64,000 nucleotides of DNA from JAHDHW01 sp963793295 (lineage in GTDB: Bacteria > Bacteroidota > Bacteroidia > Chitinophagales > Saprospiraceae). Made by a program: the position numbers and the translations under genes. The stretch's first letter is position 1. Every line of letters begins with the position of its first letter. Shown here piece after piece: positions 37,272 through 47,574 of the stretch. The stretch is taken from contig CAWBZX010000013.1 in assembly GCA_963793295.1 (NCBI GenBank), forward strand, positions 434,001 through 498,000, read 5' to 3'. Below the pieces are notes generated by a model. It had not been told where the DNA came from. It saw only the letters and a program-made list of their open reading frames with translations, and made no database searches.

Positions 37272-40200
37272 GATTTTTCAATTCAATATTAGATTAGTTG
37301 TTTTATCATTCCTTTTGGTTGCTTTTTTTGCCTCTTGCAAAACGGACCTTCCTGTTGATGTTGCGGAAGCATATACTGGGTTACCAGAAAAAATTGACTT
37401 CAATTTTCATATTCGCCCCATCCTTTCAGATCGCTGTTTTAAATGCCATGGCCCTGATGAAAAAGCGCGAAAAGCCGAACTGCGACTCGATCTGGAGGAA
37501 ACAGCTTTTACAAAACTAAACAGCGGAGCTGGATTTGCTTTCGTTCATGGAAAGCCGCACAAAAGTATTGCTGTTTCTCGGTTTTTAAGCGATGACCCGG
37601 ATTTCCAGATGCCGCCGCCAGAGTCAAATCTCAGCCTTTCACCCAAAGAAAAAGCATTAATCATTAAATGGATCGATCAAGGCGCCGAGTGGAAAAAACA
37701 TTGGGCTTTCTCGCCGCCGTTGAAAGTTGAAATCCCAAAAAATGAAAATACTACTTGGGCAAAAAATGAAATCGATCATTTTATATTAAAGAAAATAGAA
37801 GAAGCAGACTTGAGTCCATCAAGTCCCGCATCAAAAGAAACACAATTAAGACGGCTGACTTTTGATCTCACTGGTCTTCCTCCAACAATCAAAGAAATCG
37901 ATGATTTTCTGGCTGACGAATCTCCTGATGCCTATGAAAAAGTAGTAGATCGCTTGCTTACTTCTCCACATTATGGAGAACGAATGGCGCTTGATTGGCT
38001 GGATCTTGCCCGCTATGCAGATTCTCACGGCTATCAGGATGACGGAATGCGCAACACCTGGCCCTATCGCGATTGGGTGATCAATTCTTTTAATAAGAAC
38101 ATACCTTACGACCAGTTTGTCACGGAACAATTAGCAGGGGATTTGTTGTTGGATCCAAGCCAGGACCAATTAATTGCAACTTGTTTCAATCGTAATCATC
38201 CGCAATCACAAGAAGGCGGTGTCGTCGACGAAGAATATCGGGTTGAATATGTTGCTGACCGAACGAATACTTTTGGCAAAGCATTTTTAGGATTGACAAT
38301 AGAATGTGCCCGGTGTCATGACCACAAATATGATCCTATTTCACAAAAGGAATATTACTCCCTTTTTGCTTTTTTCAACAATAATAATGATGCAGGGATC
38401 GTGCCTTACAATGGTGAAGCTGCTCCAACGGCTATTTTGATTTCTGATGAGGTAAAAGGAAAATTGGAAAAGATTCGGCCACAGATGGATTCTTTGGAAA
38501 AAGAATTACTACCTCAAAATTTTATTGAAGATTTTGAAAATTGGTTAAAAGATGCTCAAAAAACTCCTGAAAAAATAGCTTCTGAAAAAGTGGGACTTTT
38601 AGCACATTTCGAATTTGAGTATGATAAAGAAATACCAGTCCGGCAAATTAATCTTGAAAAGGAGCCACCAAAAAAGATTAATACAAAAGATTCTACGATC
38701 GCTTATTTTAATAGTGCAAAGAATAAATTGGATGCTAATATTTGGGGTCACAAAGACGAAAAAGGAATTTTTGTTGAGGGTATAAAAGGAAAAGGGATTC
38801 AATTTATCGGTGATGCAGGGATTCGTTTTAATCGGGATTTGGATTTTGATCGAAATCAAAATTTTTCCCTCAGTATTTGGGTGAAACCGCTGGAACATGG
38901 AATCGAAGGCCCCATTTTTGGAAAAGGAAACGGCGATGCAGAAGGCTACCGCGGCTGGCTTTGTAAACTAAATACAGACGGGACTTTGTCTTTCCAGTTT
39001 AATCACGTTTGGCCGGACAACTGCATTGATATTCAGACGATTGATACGCTCCCCGTTGGAGTCTGGACCAATATTATTTTAAACTACAATGGCAATAGCA
39101 AAGCTTCGGGTGTAAAAGTTTTTTTAAATGGTAAAAAACCTTTTTATAAAATTTGGAAAGATCATTTGCAGAAAAGCCTTTTGCATGGAGCTAATAAATC
39201 CAATTGGTGGGCACATCCATTTTTGATTGGGATTGAATCGAGAAAATCGATCGAAGAGATTGTAATGGATGAAATGAAAATTTTTGACCGGCAACTTTCT
39301 GCAATTGAAATTGAAAGTTTGAGTTCAAACGAAAACGTGTTACTTGATTATTTAGAAACACCAGAAAAGGATCTTTCTGAAAAGCAAAAAAACGAATTGC
39401 TTGAAACCTATTTATTAAAACGCTTCAACAAAAAGTATAACAAAAGGCTGGAAGAAATTACAGCACTGAGGGAAGAGGAAAACCTTCTTATGACGGACCA
39501 GCCGGAGATCATGATTATGAATGAAAGGGAAGAACCTCGGCCGACCTTTATTCTCGAAAGAGGAGCTTATGACGCACCAACCGAAGAAGTCACTGCAAAT
39601 ACCCCTCAAACGCTACCATCTTTTCATGACGAGTTTCCCAGGAATCGGCTGGGTTTGGCAAAATGGTTAACTGATAAAGATAATCCACTGACCTCGCGAG
39701 TAGCTGTCAATCGAATATGGGCACTATTTTTTGGAAAAGGTTTTGTCGAAACGCAGGAGGATTTTGGTAGCCAGGGCAATCTGCCTTCACATCCTGAATT
39801 GTTGGATTGGCTCGCTGTCGATTTTGTGGAAAACGGATGGGACATTAAAGCTTTCATTAAAAAAATTGTTCTTTCGGCTACTTACCGACAATCTTCCACT
39901 CAATCAGATAAATCAAAAGAAATAGATCCTCAGAATTTGCTGTATTCCAATTATCCGGCACATCGATTTCCAGCTGAAATTATCAGAGATCAGGCTTTGG
40001 CAGCGAGTGACTTGCTGGTTAGAAAAATAGGCGGCCCAAGTGTTTACCCTTATCAACCCGATGGAATTTGGGAAGCGTTGGCTACTCGGAATGATGTCAA
40101 ATATCGCCAACAACAAGGCGATAGCCTTTATCGCCGTAGTCTTTACACTGTTTGGAAAAGAACAGCTCCGCCACCTTCAATGCTTAGTTTTGATGCACCG

Positions 40201-40587
40201 GATCGATATTTTTGTGTTGTGCGACGCCAAAAAACCGCCACGCCTTTACAATCTTTGGTTTTGATGAATGACCCTCAATTTGTTGAAGCTGCGCGACTTT
40301 TGGGCGAGCGGATGATGAAAGAAACAAATGGAGATGCATCTGCTCAAATAATATTTGTTTTCAGGGCTTTGACTGGTAGAAAACCGCAAAGAGAAGAACT
40401 GCAAATTATAGAAAATCTATACGAAGAACAAATTAAAGTTTTTCAAAAAGATAGAAAAAAAACAATGAATTGGCTGAGCATTGGGGAATATCCTGTTGAT
40501 AAAAGTTTGGATAAAACAAAGCTTGCAACCTGTGCATTTATCGCTTCAACTATCATGAATTTTGACGAATTTGTTATAAAACAATAA
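37270..40587 (+). CDS. Planctomycete-type cytochrome c / DUF1549-DUF1553 (PSD1) lipoprotein with LamG-like insert
   Basis: 1105 residues. Signal peptide and lipobox FASC (C23). Haem site CFKCH (56-60) with the MPPPESNLSL loop. DUF1549 follows with LRRLTFDLTGLPPT and LDLARYADSHGYQDD. A concanavalin-like lectin insert lies at about 500-690 (GDAGIRFNRDLDF, FSLSIWVKP, IWKDHL). The C-terminal DUF1553 has NPLTSRVAVNRIWALFFGKGFVETQEDFGSQG, RFPAEIIRDQALAAS and FDAPDRYFCVVRRQKT. Such proteins pair with DUF1501 partners and are thought to act on polysaccharides or other extracellular substrates; activity is unproven. The DUF1501 gene follows after two bases. The start codon lies at the base of a long hairpin. 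Confidence 0.93.
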   Translation: MIFQFNIRLVVLSFLLVAFFASCKTDLPVDVAEAYTGLPEKIDFNFHIRPILSDRCFKCHGPDEKARKAELRLDLEETAFTKLNSGAGFAFVHGKPHKSIAVSRFLSDDPDFQMPPPESNLSLSPKEKALIIKWIDQGAEWKKHWAFSPPLKVEIPKNENTTWAKNEIDHFILKKIEEADLSPSSPASKETQLRRLTFDLTGLPPTIKEIDDFLADESPDAYEKVVDRLLTSPHYGERMALDWLDLARYADSHGYQDDGMRNTWPYRDWVINSFNKNIPYDQFVTEQLAGDLLLDPSQDQLIATCFNRNHPQSQEGGVVDEEYRVEYVADRTNTFGKAFLGLTIECARCHDHKYDPISQKEYYSLFAFFNNNNDAGIVPYNGEAAPTAILISDEVKGKLEKIRPQMDSLEKELLPQNFIEDFENWLKDAQKTPEKIASEKVGLLAHFEFEYDKEIPVRQINLEKEPPKKINTKDSTIAYFNSAKNKLDANIWGHKDEKGIFVEGIKGKGIQFIGDAGIRFNRDLDFDRNQNFSLSIWVKPLEHGIEGPIFGKGNGDAEGYRGWLCKLNTDGTLSFQFNHVWPDNCIDIQTIDTLPVGVWTNIILNYNGNSKASGVKVFLNGKKPFYKIWKDHLQKSLLHGANKSNWWAHPFLIGIESRKSIEEIVMDEMKIFDRQLSAIEIESLSSNENVLLDYLETPEKDLSEKQKNELLETYLLKRFNKKYNKRLEEITALREEENLLMTDQPEIMIMNEREEPRPTFILERGAYDAPTEEVTANTPQTLPSFHDEFPRNRLGLAKWLTDKDNPLTSRVAVNRIWALFFGKGFVETQEDFGSQGNLPSHPELLDWLAVDFVENGWDIKAFIKKIVLSATYRQSSTQSDKSKEIDPQNLLYSNYPAHRFPAEIIRDQALAASDLLVRKIGGPSVYPYQPDGIWEALATRNDVKYRQQQGDSLYRRSLYTVWKRTAPPPSMLSFDAPDRYFCVVRRQKTATPLQSLVLMNDPQFVEAARLLGERMMKETNGDASAQIIFVFRALTGRKPQREELQIIENLYEEQIKVFQKDRKKTMNWLSIGEYPVDKSLDKTKLATCAFIASTIMNFDEFVIKQ

Positions 40588-40589
40588 TC

Positions 40590-42035
40590 ATGAGTCAAGG
40601 TAAAAAAGATTATTTTTCCAGTTTCAACAGGCGGAATTTTTTAAGTAACAGTTTGCTTGGATTGGGCTCTTTAGCATTATCTTCTTTAGTTGGAGATGAC
40701 TTTTTAAAAACAGCTTTATGCAATATTGATCCGGAATTGCCGCACTTTGCACCAAAAGCCAAAAGAGTCATTTATCTTTTTCAAAGCGGAGCACCTTCAC
40801 AATTGGAATTGTTTGATTACAAACCCAAACTCAAAGAAATGTTTGGCGAGCAATTACCGGCTTCGGTGCGAGGTAATCAGCGGGTTACCGGAATGACTTC
40901 TAATCAGCATTCTTTTCCGCTGGCTTTTGGTGATTTTAAATTTAAACAATATGGACAAAGCGGAGCCTGGTTGAGTGATTTAATGCCGTATCATCGGGAT
41001 ATTGTTGATGAAATCTGTTTTATCAAATCAATGCATACGGAAGCGATCAATCATGATCCTGCTGTTACTTTTATGCAAACGGGATCCCAGCAAGCTGGTC
41101 GCCCAAGCATTGGTTCATGGATGAGCTACGGGCTTGGCAGCGAAAATGATAATCTTCCAACATTTTGTGTATTACTGTCTCGTGGAAAAGAAGGGGATCA
41201 ACCCCTTTATGCCAAACTTTGGGGGAACGGATTTTTGCCTTCTGAGCATCAGGGAGTCATGTTCCGTTCTGGTAAAGACCCGGTACTTTATTTAAATAAT
41301 CCAGCAGGGATGACTGATTCGGATCGCAGAAGAATGCTCGATCATTTGGCTGAATTGCATGATATCAAATTTCAACAGACTGGAAATGAAGAAATCCAAT
41401 CCCGAATCGCTCAATATGAGATGGCTTATCGAATGCAAACCTCCGTTCCGGAAACAATGGACACTTCAAAGGAACCAGCATATATTTTTGATCTGTATGG
41501 AGAGGAATCCCGAACACCCGGGACTTTTTCAGCTAACTGCCTTCTTGCCCGCAAGCTAATTGAAAATGGAGTGCGTTTCGTTCAGCTTTATCATCAGGGC
41601 TGGGATCAGCACGGCAATTTACCCAATGAAATTAAAATCATGGCAAAATCAACCGATCAAGCTTCGGCAGCATTACTTCTGGATTTAAAACAACGGGGAT
41701 TATTAGAAGATACGTTGGTAGTTTGGGGAGGTGAATTTGGCCGCGGCTGCTATTCTCAGGGTAAATTGACACCAGACAATTACGGAAGAGATCACCACCC
41801 CAGATGTTTCACGATCTGGATGGCTGGAGCTGGTGTAAAGAAAGGAATCACTTATGGCGAAACCGATGAATTTGGTTACAATATCAAAAGCAATCCAGTT
41901 CACGTTCACGACTTTCAAGCGACTATGATGCATCTGTTAGGAATTGATCACGAACGGTTTACGTTCAAATTTCAAGGCCGCAGGTACAGACTTACCGATG
42001 TACATGGAAAAGTGGTGAAAGATATTTTGGCTTAG
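40590..42035 (+). CDS. DUF1501 family exported protein, partner of the DUF1553 cytochrome
   Basis: 481 residues. Twin-arginine leader (NRRNFLSNSLLG), then the DUF1501 layout: KRVIYLFQSGAPSQLELFDYKP, FIKSMHTEAINHDPAVTFMQTGSQQAGRPSIGSWMSYGLG, RFVQLYHQGWDQHG and WGGEFGRGCYSQGK, ending in the HHPRCFTIWMAGAGVKKG segment. The histidine/aspartate pattern is that of a sulfatase-like metal site. It starts two bases after the DUF1553 gene and its stop overlaps by four bases the stop of the convergent protease gene. A second, shorter DUF1501 protein is at 24276. Confidence 0.94.
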   Translation: MSQGKKDYFSSFNRRNFLSNSLLGLGSLALSSLVGDDFLKTALCNIDPELPHFAPKAKRVIYLFQSGAPSQLELFDYKPKLKEMFGEQLPASVRGNQRVTGMTSNQHSFPLAFGDFKFKQYGQSGAWLSDLMPYHRDIVDEICFIKSMHTEAINHDPAVTFMQTGSQQAGRPSIGSWMSYGLGSENDNLPTFCVLLSRGKEGDQPLYAKLWGNGFLPSEHQGVMFRSGKDPVLYLNNPAGMTDSDRRRMLDHLAELHDIKFQQTGNEEIQSRIAQYEMAYRMQTSVPETMDTSKEPAYIFDLYGEESRTPGTFSANCLLARKLIENGVRFVQLYHQGWDQHGNLPNEIKIMAKSTDQASAALLLDLKQRGLLEDTLVVWGGEFGRGCYSQGKLTPDNYGRDHHPRCFTIWMAGAGVKKGITYGETDEFGYNIKSNPVHVHDFQATMMHLLGIDHERFTFKFQGRRYRLTDVHGKVVKDILA

Positions 42036-44491
42036 TGATTCATTAAAAAAGATTCTCCACATCCAATTGGTGAGCCATCAGGCATTTGAGGAGAAAGGAC
42101 CATTTTCCATTTTGAAGGCTCTTTTTTAAACATTGAAATTTCATTGATTGCTTTGAGCAGATGAGCTTGTCTGGTTTGATCTTTGGCATCTCCGTATTCT
42201 ACTTGTAACCAGACATGAAAATTTTCGATTTCCTGATAAGCAATTGCACTGGCCTGTCCGTATGCTTCAGTACTTGCCGCAAGTTGTAAAAGATGTTTTA
42301 AAACCATAAGATCTGCAATCCTTTGAAGCTCCGTTTGGTAAAGGTCATTATATTCTATCCATCCAGAATTAATTAAAGCCTGGATCACTTCATTTAAAGA
42401 CAAATCATTCTGCCCCATTGCATTTTGTTCTATTAAACGGCTTGCCCGTTGCGGGTTTAATAATAAACTTAGCGTGGCATCGACCGAACTTTCAGCCACA
42501 GAAAACGGATCAAAAACGGGCCCTGTTTTACCTTTAAAACTCTCTCGCCCTTTGCTATAGCCAATAGGTTTTGGAGGAATGAGATCGACAATATTTTTTG
42601 GTATTTGAAGAAAAGGAGGTTGAATAGTCACAACCAAAGCATCGAGGGCTTTTCGTTGTTGAGCCGAGGGAACAACTTTGTTTGTAACTTGATTATCACC
42701 ACGGAGTGAATAGCTGTAATCAACCCCTCCAACCAATTTGGAAACCGCTTCAATTTGATAGCGATGCATAAAATACAAAGGTGCCAAAACCTCTTCAAGG
42801 TCTGCCATTGGGCTATTTTCGGGGATATTATTTTCTCCAAAATTCTTTAGTGCCATTTCCCGAACTTTAATCAGGCGATTTAATTCTTCAACAGCATCAT
42901 TTCCATTATCCCAAAGGTGTGCAGCAGGATGTGCACCATTTTCAGGACGAGCGTCCTGATCAGAAATAAATAACAATCCCTTTGAAATGGATTCCTGAAC
43001 GATGTTTCGTAAAGCTTCTGTTTCATTTGTTCTTTCCGGAAAATCCTGGTAGCCATAAATAATAGTCCTCTTGTCCCACTCTCCTATTTTGGTGTCATAA
43101 GCTTTTGAAAAATCTAATTTTCCATTGGCTTGAAGTGTGATATACGGATGTGGATAATCCATCACAGAGGCCCGATCGTTGACACTGGCCGCAAAATTAT
43201 GTGTTAATCCTAAAGTATGTCCCACTTCATGAGCTGAGAGTTGACGAAGCCGTGCCAGCGCCATTTTTTCCATTTCTTTTGAAACAGGCTTGCCACTTTT
43301 GTAAGGAGCTAATAAACCTTGCGCAATCAAAAAATCCTGCCGCACCCGCAAAGAACCAAGGGATACGTGTCCTTTAATTATTTCACCGGTTCTTGGATCA
43401 GTAACCGAACCGCCGTATGACCAACCCCTTGTTGATCGATGCACCCATTGGATAAGGTTATAACGAACGTCCATGGGGTCAGCTCCAACAGGGAGTAATT
43501 CCACCCGGAAAGCGTTTTTATATCCTGCTGCTTCAAAAGCCTGGTTCCACCATTTGGCTCCGTCAATCAAAGCAGATCTGATGGGTTCAGGAGCTCCACG
43601 ATCAACATAGTAGATGATCGGCTCGATAGCTTCACTCATTTTTGCTCGAGGATCTTTTTTTTGTAAGCGGTGCCTGGTGATAAAACGTTTTACAAGCGGT
43701 TCATTGATCGGTGTCGCATAGTCAGAATAACTGATGCTGTAATATCCGCTCCTTGGGTCAAATATTCTGGGTTGGTAGTTGCTATCCGGTAGTTTCACAA
43801 AAGAATGATGTTGGCGGACTGTGATCGCTTTCGGAGTTGGAACAACCTGAAAAACATAGCCTCCTTTTGGTTCACCGGTAAAAGTCAACAAGGCTTCAAA
43901 CTCAGTATTTTGCGGAAAGCTTTTAGTACGGGGAAGATAGATTGCGTTACGAGATTCATCTAATTTATAGCTGCCTTGCTGTTTTTGTTGTAAAGTTCCT
44001 CTTACATCGTGTGCATCTCTTAAGAGAAAACCGGTGGCATTTACGAGTACTTTCCCATCGCTTTCGCTATCAACTTCAAAGCCCCATAAAACCGACTGGG
44101 CGAACGCTTCTTCAACGGATTGTCTTTCATCAGGATTTGTACTTTCAGCACGATATTTATAATTAGGTTGAATTAATAAAATCTTTGGTCCGATTCGGAC
44201 AAATTTTACTACTCTTTCTTTACCAAGCTGCCCACGGTCAAGGCCGATATCGTTTGAACCAACTCCTGTAGTTAATGAATTGACGTACAAAAACTCAGTA
44301 TCAAACTTGTCTATTTCGAGCCAGACCTCCCCTTTCGATTTATTCCAGTAAAAATTAAAATAACCATTGAAAGCCTGCATTCCGTGGGTTTTGGATGTGA
44401 TAGTAATTGCTTGTTTTTTCTTTGCAACTTTGGAAGTATTGCAGGATACCCATGACAAAACGATCAAAGAGATGATAATTACTCGAAACAT
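42032..44491 (-). CDS. Large exported zinc metalloprotease (DUF5117/DUF5118 type)
   Basis: 819 residues. Signal peptide and lipobox VSC (cysteine at 17). N-terminal strands (MQAFNGYFNFYWNKSKGEVWLEI, VNSLTTGVGSNDIGLDRGQLG) belong to the DUF5118/5117 region. The extended zinc motif HEVGHTLGLTHNF (HExxHxxGxxH) lies mid-protein, preceded by NLIQWVHRSTRGWSYGGSVTDPRTGEI. The C-terminal half is helical. It should be a metzincin-like peptidase at the outer membrane or in the periplasm. Single gene, with no clear promoter box. Confidence 0.92.
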   Translation of the reverse strand: MFRVIIISLIVLSWVSCNTSKVAKKKQAITITSKTHGMQAFNGYFNFYWNKSKGEVWLEIDKFDTEFLYVNSLTTGVGSNDIGLDRGQLGKERVVKFVRIGPKILLIQPNYKYRAESTNPDERQSVEEAFAQSVLWGFEVDSESDGKVLVNATGFLLRDAHDVRGTLQQKQQGSYKLDESRNAIYLPRTKSFPQNTEFEALLTFTGEPKGGYVFQVVPTPKAITVRQHHSFVKLPDSNYQPRIFDPRSGYYSISYSDYATPINEPLVKRFITRHRLQKKDPRAKMSEAIEPIIYYVDRGAPEPIRSALIDGAKWWNQAFEAAGYKNAFRVELLPVGADPMDVRYNLIQWVHRSTRGWSYGGSVTDPRTGEIIKGHVSLGSLRVRQDFLIAQGLLAPYKSGKPVSKEMEKMALARLRQLSAHEVGHTLGLTHNFAASVNDRASVMDYPHPYITLQANGKLDFSKAYDTKIGEWDKRTIIYGYQDFPERTNETEALRNIVQESISKGLLFISDQDARPENGAHPAAHLWDNGNDAVEELNRLIKVREMALKNFGENNIPENSPMADLEEVLAPLYFMHRYQIEAVSKLVGGVDYSYSLRGDNQVTNKVVPSAQQRKALDALVVTIQPPFLQIPKNIVDLIPPKPIGYSKGRESFKGKTGPVFDPFSVAESSVDATLSLLLNPQRASRLIEQNAMGQNDLSLNEVIQALINSGWIEYNDLYQTELQRIADLMVLKHLLQLAASTEAYGQASAIAYQEIENFHVWLQVEYGDAKDQTRQAHLLKAINEISMFKKEPSKWKMVLSPQMPDGSPIGCGESFLMNH

Positions 44492-44608
44492 AGTTTTTGT
44501 TTTTAAACTAAGAACAGAATTTGCGTTGAAAATAAGGTATTATTATTCCTGAATTTTAAAAAAGGTAATAAAAAATTTGAGTTGGGTCTCATTCTAAAAA
44601 GAGAAAGC

Positions 44609-44616
44609 TAATTTTG
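44609..44616 (+). promoter_or_regulatory. -7 promoter element of the thioesterase gene
   Basis: TAATTTTG, exact TAnnTTTG, 20 bases before the ATG at 44637. Confidence 0.45.
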
Positions 44617-44636
44617 TAGGAAACTAAAACTTAAAA

Positions 44637-45020
44637 ATGACACTTGAAGAAAGAATCGCAGGCGCTGAAACACATATATTTCGTGCTGTTTTTCCAAATA
44701 CCACGAATCATTATGATACGCTTTTTGGTGGAAACGCCATGCAACTCATGGACGAAGTTGCCTTTATTACAGCGACCCGTTTTAGTAGAAAGAAGGTAGT
44801 AACTGTTTCAACCAGCCGAATTGATTTCGACAAACCAATTCCCAGCGGATCATTGATCGAATTGATTGGCAAAGTGAGCAGAGTTGGAAAAACGAGTATA
44901 GATATTAAAGTAACCATTTACATTGAGCAAATGTATTCTGATCACAGAGAAGAAGCCATTGGAGGAACGTTTACGCTGGTGGCGATTGATAATAACAAAA
45001 ACCCGATTTCAATTCTTTAA
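44637..45020 (+). CDS. Acyl-CoA thioesterase (YciA-like hotdog domain)
   Basis: 127 residues, a single hotdog domain: FPNTTNHYDTLFGGNAMQLMDEVAFITATRF (with the N-D-L-F-GG turn of the family), TVSTSRIDFDKPIPSGSLIELIGKVSRVGKTS and GGTFTLVAID. It hydrolyses acyl-CoA esters in the cytoplasm, chain length not inferable. Its 3' end overlaps the convergent polysaccharide gene by 12 bases. Confidence 0.93.
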   Translation: MTLEERIAGAETHIFRAVFPNTTNHYDTLFGGNAMQLMDEVAFITATRFSRKKVVTVSTSRIDFDKPIPSGSLIELIGKVSRVGKTSIDIKVTIYIEQMYSDHREEAIGGTFTLVAIDNNKNPISIL

Positions 45021-46466
45021 TTTTTTAGAAGCTGCATTTGCAAGATCGGCATTGATTAGGACCGCCAAACCAATAAAAAAGAAAGATCCCATCTTATCTG
45101 TTTCAATCATATCATTGATCAAAAGGAAAGCATTGATCACAACAGATGAAAGCAAAACTCCCATGACGATGCTTTTTCGAATTGGATTAGTAGATTCATG
45201 ATAAATCCGCTCTCCCCTGATAAGTGCATAAAAACTCAATGCAATAAAAATCAACATGCCAAAGATTCCCTGCTCAACCAACATCAATAGAAAATAACTA
45301 TGAATTCCAGACTTTTCCGGATTGTCGCTTACATAAGTTCGGAAGCTATTGACGGTATACGGTTTGTAAAAATTATAAAAATTTCCTGGTCCGTAGCCAG
45401 TCAAAAGTTTATCATTGGACATTCTTAATCCTGCTATCCACCGATAAAAACGTTCCATGGTTGAAATGTCTTTCATTTCAACGGTCGCAGCAACAAGGTT
45501 GTCAAATCTAACATGTGTAACGGTCCGCTCATAATCAGGAGCGAATTGCAAATAGGTGTTATTTTTTGCCAGAAAAGCAAAACCTGCAATGAGCGCAACA
45601 ACAGAAGCAATGAGCACCAGGCGCACCATTTTCATCCGGATGATAAAATAGGCTCCGAATGCCATAAATAAAGTGACGTAAGCAGTCCGGGTATATGAAA
45701 GTTGAATAGCGACTAATAAAATAACCAAACTGAAATTTATAAACCATCGTTTGGAACTGTGCTTGGGATACCACTGACGGGCAAACCAAACAAAAGGAAT
45801 AAACAATGCCAATAATGATGCATAATTTACGTGATTCCGGTAAAAAGGATCAAGAACACCACCTACTGATTCAAAGGAAAAACCTTGGGCTGCGTGCTGA
45901 ACCCAGATGATCAAAACAGTAGAAAGTAAAGGAATTAAGATGCACCAGAAAAAGGTAATAAAATCTTTTTCTTTTTTTAAAATACTACCCGCTAAAAAGA
46001 AGAAAGTCACGACATACCACAATTTTGCCAATGAAAATTTTAAAGAAACCAGAAAAAGGCTGGAGGTGATGGTTGTAGCAAAAATCCAAGAAAGATGTAA
46101 AACCAATAAGAGTGCAAGAGGATGACGGATAAAGCTGCTATCCATTTCTTTGCCATTACGCAAAACATAAATTCCATAAACGCCCATCAAACCAATCATC
46201 AATGGCTCTGTCGGTAAATCAGTAGCTAGACCATTTGGGAAATAAAACTCTGTTGAAAGCGGAATACAAATAATCAAAAAGAAAAATACCTTTCTGAAAT
46301 CAACAATTGTCATGTAGAGCAACAAAAGCAAGGCAGGGATTCCAGCAATAAAATATTCATTAAACGCAATTGCTGCGAAAAGACTTAAAAGTAAGACAGC
46401 AGCAAATACCTTAAAGATTATTAGGTTTTGATTTGAAATGGATGATATGGTAGCATTATTTGGCAT
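45009..46466 (-). CDS. O-antigen ligase / Wzy-like polysaccharide protein
   Basis: 485 residues with about twelve membrane spans and one large periplasmic loop near residues 305-385 (YERTVTHVRFDN.. MERFYRWIAGLRMSNDKLLTGYGPGNFYNFYKPYTV). The GxGxGNF turn and following YxSFR..HSYFLLMLVEQGIFG is the Wzy_C/ligase mark. It should polymerise or attach polysaccharide on the periplasmic side of the inner membrane. Its start overlaps the upstream wzz-like gene by 11 bases, so the two are coupled. Confidence 0.9.
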   Translation of the reverse strand: MPNNATISSISNQNLIIFKVFAAVLLLSLFAAIAFNEYFIAGIPALLLLLYMTIVDFRKVFFFLIICIPLSTEFYFPNGLATDLPTEPLMIGLMGVYGIYVLRNGKEMDSSFIRHPLALLLVLHLSWIFATTITSSLFLVSLKFSLAKLWYVVTFFFLAGSILKKEKDFITFFWCILIPLLSTVLIIWVQHAAQGFSFESVGGVLDPFYRNHVNYASLLALFIPFVWFARQWYPKHSSKRWFINFSLVILLVAIQLSYTRTAYVTLFMAFGAYFIIRMKMVRLVLIASVVALIAGFAFLAKNNTYLQFAPDYERTVTHVRFDNLVAATVEMKDISTMERFYRWIAGLRMSNDKLLTGYGPGNFYNFYKPYTVNSFRTYVSDNPEKSGIHSYFLLMLVEQGIFGMLIFIALSFYALIRGERIYHESTNPIRKSIVMGVLLSSVVINAFLLINDMIETDKMGSFFFIGLAVLINADLANAASKKLKN

Positions 46467-47556
46467 TGATCAACTCTCGCCATTTAACGTCTTTGTAAAC
46501 ATCTAAAATTAAAATTGCAATCACGCTTAAAACAAAAGCAATAAAAACTGCCGCAATGCAAATAATTGATCGCACCGGACGGGATTTATACAATGGAACT
46601 TCACCAACTTCAACTATGAAGATAGTGTTGATGTGAGAGTTTTTGATAGCCTCCAACTGTTTTAATCGCTCTTTGTCCAAACTCATTTGATCTCGAGCCT
46701 CTTCATGGATTTGCTCCAACACCTCCACTTTGGATACACCCTGATTGAAATTAAACATCAAATCTTGGAGTGCAATTAGTTGTTTTTCCATACCGCCTAT
46801 CATAGCGTCTATCATAGCAATGGTGTCACGGTTGATAGAGGAATTATTTGCTAAAATCCCTCGGCGCGCGTATTCCCTGGATAGACTTGATTCTACTTTG
46901 GTGATATAATTTGAAAGTCCTTCGCTTTGAGTAATCGTATTGTAAACCCCATATCTATTTCGAACAGCTATCAAGGTATCACCAATAACTTCCAATTCAT
47001 TGTTCTTGTCAATAATAGCCTGTTTGTAGGTATTAATCTTGATCTCCATAGTATTTTTGATAAGATTCTGGGCAATTTGTTCCACCTTTTGCCGAGCATC
47101 GTTTACCATTTGGGTAGCAAGAATGGGGTCTTTATCCTCAACAGAAATCTCAATTGCATCGTATTTAGTCTTTTTAACATTATAATGCGTGCGAAACGCC
47201 TTGTTTACTTTATGAGGTGCTAATCGATGCGTAGTGTCGATATCGTAATGCTCATAAAGATTGTATTTGGTGATAAGATAAGTAGCAATTTCATTCGACT
47301 CAGCAATAGATAATACACGGTCGATATCTTCCGGTTCGCCATAATACTTTCGATCTCCAGATTCAATTCCAACGGGCTCTGGTAAAGCCTGATCGGGACT
47401 TGCAGCATAAAAAGTCGTATAAGATTCGTAATAATTATCCAGAAAAAGGGATATGATGACGCTTCCAACCGCTGCGATTATACAAACATAGATAATTTGC
47501 TTTTTCCACTTAAACAAAGTGCTGAGCACACCCAGAAGATTGTCTTTCTGCTCCAT
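46456..47556 (-). CDS. Wzz-like polysaccharide chain-length/export protein
   Basis: 366 residues from the ATG at 47556 (MEQKDNLLGVLSTLFKWKKQ). The frame extends to a TTG at 47577, but the promoter -7 element lies there. Two membrane helices near the ends (about 22-40 and 335-357) enclose a long periplasmic coiled-coil region (about 150-310), typical of polysaccharide co-polymerases. No kinase domain follows, so it is the short form. It precedes the ligase gene with overlap. Confidence 0.88.
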   Translation of the reverse strand: MEQKDNLLGVLSTLFKWKKQIIYVCIIAAVGSVIISLFLDNYYESYTTFYAASPDQALPEPVGIESGDRKYYGEPEDIDRVLSIAESNEIATYLITKYNLYEHYDIDTTHRLAPHKVNKAFRTHYNVKKTKYDAIEISVEDKDPILATQMVNDARQKVEQIAQNLIKNTMEIKINTYKQAIIDKNNELEVIGDTLIAVRNRYGVYNTITQSEGLSNYITKVESSLSREYARRGILANNSSINRDTIAMIDAMIGGMEKQLIALQDLMFNFNQGVSKVEVLEQIHEEARDQMSLDKERLKQLEAIKNSHINTIFIVEVGEVPLYKSRPVRSIICIAAVFIAFVLSVIAILILDVYKDVKWRELINAK

Positions 47557-47574
47557 AAAGATTGATCTTTCGCG

